DNA from: Chryseobacterium shigense
Lineage (GTDB): Bacteria; Bacteroidota; Bacteroidia; Flavobacteriales; Weeksellaceae
Assembly (NCBI RefSeq): GCF_900156575.1
Contig: NZ_FTNY01000007.1
Span: 1 to 64,000 of the forward strand
Length of the DNA stretch: 64,000 bases
Direction of reading: 5' to 3'
Shown piece by piece: positions 61,609 to 64,000 of this stretch. Under the pieces are notes generated by a model. The model did not search any database and was not told the origin of the DNA. It worked only from the letters and a program-made list of their open reading frames with translations. The position numbers and the translations under genes were made by a program. Every line of letters starts with the position of its first letter. Positions within the stretch are counted from its first letter, which is position 1.

Positions 61609-62412
61609 TTTAAATAATTCATTAATTCAACCACAAAAGAGACAAAATTTTTTAATGTTAAACACTTCAAAAGTTTTAAAAGTTTTATCATCGTGAAAAC
61701 AATAAGATCACAAAAGCAGAAAATCAAAGATTTTCATAAGAACTTAAGTGTACTTACTGTGCGCAATCTATTCAACTTTAAAAAATTACTAAAGTATTTC
61801 CTAAGCTTTTGTGACTTTTGTGGTTAAATTTTTTTAATCTTTAAATCTTCCATAATCTCATCCTTCTGAAATTTTTTGTTTTAAATAATTCATTAATTCA
61901 ACCACAAAAGAGACAAAATTTTTTAATGTTAAACACTTCAGAACAGTTTTAAAGTTTTACCATCGTGAAAACAATAAGATCACAAAAGCAGAAAATCAAA
62001 GATTTTCATAAGAACTTAAGTGTACTTACTATGCGCAATCTATTCAACTTTAAAAATTACTAAAGTGTTTTCTAAGCTTTTGTGACTTTTGTGGTTAAAT
62101 TTTTTTAATCTTTAAATCTCCCATAATCTCATCCTCCTGAAATTTTTTGTTTTAAATAATTCATTAATTCAACCACAAAAGAGACAAAATTTTTTAATGT
62201 TAAACACTTCAGAACAGTTTTAAGAGTTTTACCATCGTGAAAACAATAAGATCACAAAAGCAGAAAATCAAAGATTTTCATAAGAACTTAAGTGTACTTA
62301 CTATGCGCAATCTATTCAACTTTAAAAATTACTAAAGTGTTTTCTAAGCTTTTGTAACTTTTGTGGTTAAATTTTTTTAATCTTTAAATCTCCCATAATC
62401 TCATCCTCCTGA
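61600..62412 (+). repeat. Three tandem 271-bp repeats with terminal inverted repeats (MITE-like)
   Basis: Units begin at 61600, 61871 and 62142, exactly 271 bp apart, and are nearly identical; units 2 and 3 share GAACAG after CACTTCA, missing in unit 1. Each has near its ends AACCACAAAAGnnACAAAA and its inverse (CTTTTGTnnCTTTTGTGGTT), giving a terminal inverted repeat of about 19 bp, and an inner palindrome GAAAATCAAAGATTTTC. No ORF. It resembles a small non-autonomous element that was copied in tandem. Confidence 0.8.
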
Positions 62413-62492
62413 AATACTTCATCATTTTCTCCAAATTTTTTTAAAACCTATTGAACAATATTTCCCCGAAATGCGTATTTTCGCAAAAGTTT

Positions 62493-63005
62493 ATGAAAAA
62501 ATTACTCTTCATATCAGCAGTAAGTTTGTTAAGCTGCAACCGGAATGTACCCACGGCACATCCTCCTGTAGGGGGAGTATTGAGCCAGAAAGATCTGGAT
62601 GTTTCGAAGGAAAGGATGAAGAATCTGAATACCATAGAACGAGGCCAGATTCAGGATTGGATCACCGGGCAGTCTGTGAAGTATTATCCGACACAGCTTA
62701 ATTACTGGGTAACTGCTGAAGGTTTTGATCAGAGAACAAGAAGAGCGGATGATACGCCGATCTCTTATTCCTACGATCTGTATGATTTTGACGAAACCAA
62801 GATCTACGATAAACCTTTTGAAAGAAGAGATGCCAGATTCGGGCATTTTGATGAACTGAAAGCGGTAGAGAATGCTTTGCGTTTTATGCATGATGGAGAG
62901 GAAGTAACGCTTTTGGTCCCTTCTTCACTGGCCTATGGGACTTTTGGAGATGAAAAGAATATAGACAACGATATACCATTGATCATAAAATTAAAAGCTC
63001 TATAA
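62493..63005 (+). CDS. gldI: Gliding-motility-type FKBP lipoprotein GldI
   Basis: Read from ATG at 62493 (MKKLLFISAVSLLSC), 170 residues; an earlier in-frame Met (62451) lies before the A/T-rich promoter-like region. It is a lipoprotein (lipobox LLSC) with an FKBP-type peptidyl-prolyl isomerase domain (YDLYDFDETKIYDKPFERRD, then AVENALRFMHDGEEVTLLVPSSLAYGTFG). This is the GldI type, known in Flavobacterium as a gliding-associated isomerase. It lies 3 bp before the cyclophilin/FKBP gene in one operon. Confidence 0.75.
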   Translation: MKKLLFISAVSLLSCNRNVPTAHPPVGGVLSQKDLDVSKERMKNLNTIERGQIQDWITGQSVKYYPTQLNYWVTAEGFDQRTRRADDTPISYSYDLYDFDETKIYDKPFERRDARFGHFDELKAVENALRFMHDGEEVTLLVPSSLAYGTFGDEKNIDNDIPLIIKLKAL

Positions 63006-63008
63006 ATA

Positions 63009-64000
63009 ATGAAATTGTTTAACAAGAATATAATTCTGGCAGCGGCAAGTATCTCGCTGATGAGTTGTACCCCAATCTATAAAAAAATGAACGTAGACAA
63101 AGAAACTTACGAAGGTCTTAATGACGGACTTTATGCAAATCTTCAGACTTCCAAAGGAAACCTGATCGTGCAGTTCGAAGACAAAAAAGCACCAGTCACT
63201 GTAGCCAATTTTATTGGTCTTGCAGAAGGGAAAATAGACAACAAAGCTAAAGCGAAGGGAGTTCCTTTTTATGATGGAACTATTTTCCACAGAGTGATCA
63301 AAGATTTCATGATCCAGGGAGGTGATCCTCAGGGAACTGGAATGGGAGATCCCGGATATAAATTTGAGGACGAGAAAAACGATCTTAAGCATACAGGTAA
63401 AGGAATCCTTTCTATGGCGAATTCAGGACCTAACACCAACGGTTCTCAGTTCTTCATCACTGAAGTCGCTACTCCTTGGTTAGACGGAAGACACACGATC
63501 TTCGGAAAAGTAGTGAAAGGTAACGATGTCATCGATGCAATCGCTAATGTAGAAAAAGGAGCTCAGGACAAGCCTAAAACAGATATCGTTTTAGAAAAAG
63601 TTTCTGTTTTCGGTAAAGGAGATGCTTACAAAAACTATGATGCAGCAAAAACTTTCACAGAAGGAAAAGCTAAAATCGCAGAAAACAATAAAGCATATAT
63701 CGCTAAAGAAGAAGCTGACAAAAAGAAAAAAGAAGAGGAATTCAAAGCGAACCAGGAGAAAATGGTAGAAGACCTTAAGGCTGGAATGCAAAAAACTGAA
63801 TCCGGATTATTTTACAAGATCACGAAAACAGTAGAAGGGGCAAAAGCTCCTAAATCTGGTGATAATGTATCTGTACACTATGCAGGTAAATTAATCGACG
63901 GGACAGAATTCGATTCTTCATTCAAAAGAAACGAGCCTATTGAAATTCCAATCGGAATGGGAAGAGTAATCAAAGGATGGGATGAAGGAATCCTATTGCT
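63009..64000 (+). CDS. Cyclophilin-FKBP bifunctional peptidyl-prolyl isomerase lipoprotein (3' end outside window)
   Basis: Starts at ATG 63009 (MKLFNKNIILAAASISLMSC, lipobox LMSC) and stays open to the window end (330 codons). The cyclophilin domain has FHRVIKDFMIQGGDP, MANSGPNTNGSQFFIT and LDGRHTIFGKVV; then a Lys/Glu-rich coiled linker (KAYIAKEEADKKKKEEEFKA), then an FKBP domain (GDNVSVHYAGKLIDGTEFDSS, IPIGMGRVIKGWDEGI). The pairing with gldI suggests a joint role in envelope protein folding. The C-terminal end is not visible. Confidence 0.85.
   Translation, partial: MKLFNKNIILAAASISLMSCTPIYKKMNVDKETYEGLNDGLYANLQTSKGNLIVQFEDKKAPVTVANFIGLAEGKIDNKAKAKGVPFYDGTIFHRVIKDFMIQGGDPQGTGMGDPGYKFEDEKNDLKHTGKGILSMANSGPNTNGSQFFITEVATPWLDGRHTIFGKVVKGNDVIDAIANVEKGAQDKPKTDIVLEKVSVFGKGDAYKNYDAAKTFTEGKAKIAENNKAYIAKEEADKKKKEEEFKANQEKMVEDLKAGMQKTESGLFYKITKTVEGAKAPKSGDNVSVHYAGKLIDGTEFDSSFKRNEPIEIPIGMGRVIKGWDEGILL

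Noticed and set aside
61600..62412. CRISPR array
   Set aside because: Repeat units are 271 bp and adjacent without spacers, so the array does not fit CRISPR.

Overview
The window is an AT-rich chromosomal segment of a flavobacterium, most probably Chryseobacterium or a close relative in the Weeksellaceae. Pointers are TAnnTTTG-type -7 promoter elements, scarce Shine-Dalgarno sequences, a DAHP synthase-chorismate mutase fusion, DUF4280, DUF4294 and GldI homologues, and GAFTDA-type sigma-54 activators. No rRNA, intact tRNA, CRISPR array or intact insertion sequence was seen.

Layout. 1-4169: end of a type VI secretion VgrG, two effector/immunity-like pairs and a DUF4280 PAAR-like tip protein. 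4534-8099: accessory genes (DoxX-like membrane protein, toxin-like helical protein, two double-glycine peptides that lie below usual ORF cut-offs). 8233-12838: MoxR-type ATPase with a VWA partner, then an amidohydrolase. 13148-20819: secreted proteins, a broken transposase-like HTH pair, membrane-anchored LuxR regulators, MarR and Crp regulators, and a DJ-1/PfpI protein. 21182-24360: a histidine kinase/response regulator pair followed by two tandem ~395-bp non-coding units. 24425-34314: class D beta-lactamase-like protein, then an NtrC-type two-component system divergent from a HlyD-ABC-permease-TolC export operon that carries a sigma-54 promoter candidate and a 37-bp palindrome. 34436-44741: nuclease, MFS transporter, AraC and LuxR regulators, DUF1349 protein, alpha-oxoamine synthase with TetR regulator. 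44841-50199: housekeeping block (dnaX, DAHP synthase/chorismate mutase, rsgA, ndk). 50275-60174: fucosidase, an MNIO (DUF692) RiPP pair, rpe, M42 peptidase, NUDIX, mnmD, ilvE. 60280-64000: spondin-domain lipoprotein, three tandem 271-bp repeats, gldI and a cyclophilin-FKBP protein cut by the window edge.

Main points. (1) Upstream of DAHP synthase lies a 42-codon leader ORF whose last 25 codons encode 15 aromatic residues, behind a good promoter and beside RNA hairpins: an aromatic amino acid attenuator candidate. (2) A secreted 70-residue peptide ending in CPACGMG is followed 3 bp later by a DUF692/MNIO enzyme, a RiPP pair. (3) dnaX is split at an A10 tract followed by a hairpin, the layout expected for gamma/tau production by frameshifting or slippage. 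(4) Two unrelated type VI effectors share an N-terminal tag of about 17 residues. (5) Twin ~395-bp units after the kinase/regulator pair look like duplicated small RNAs. All calls come from reading the sequence and from family knowledge; no database search was run.
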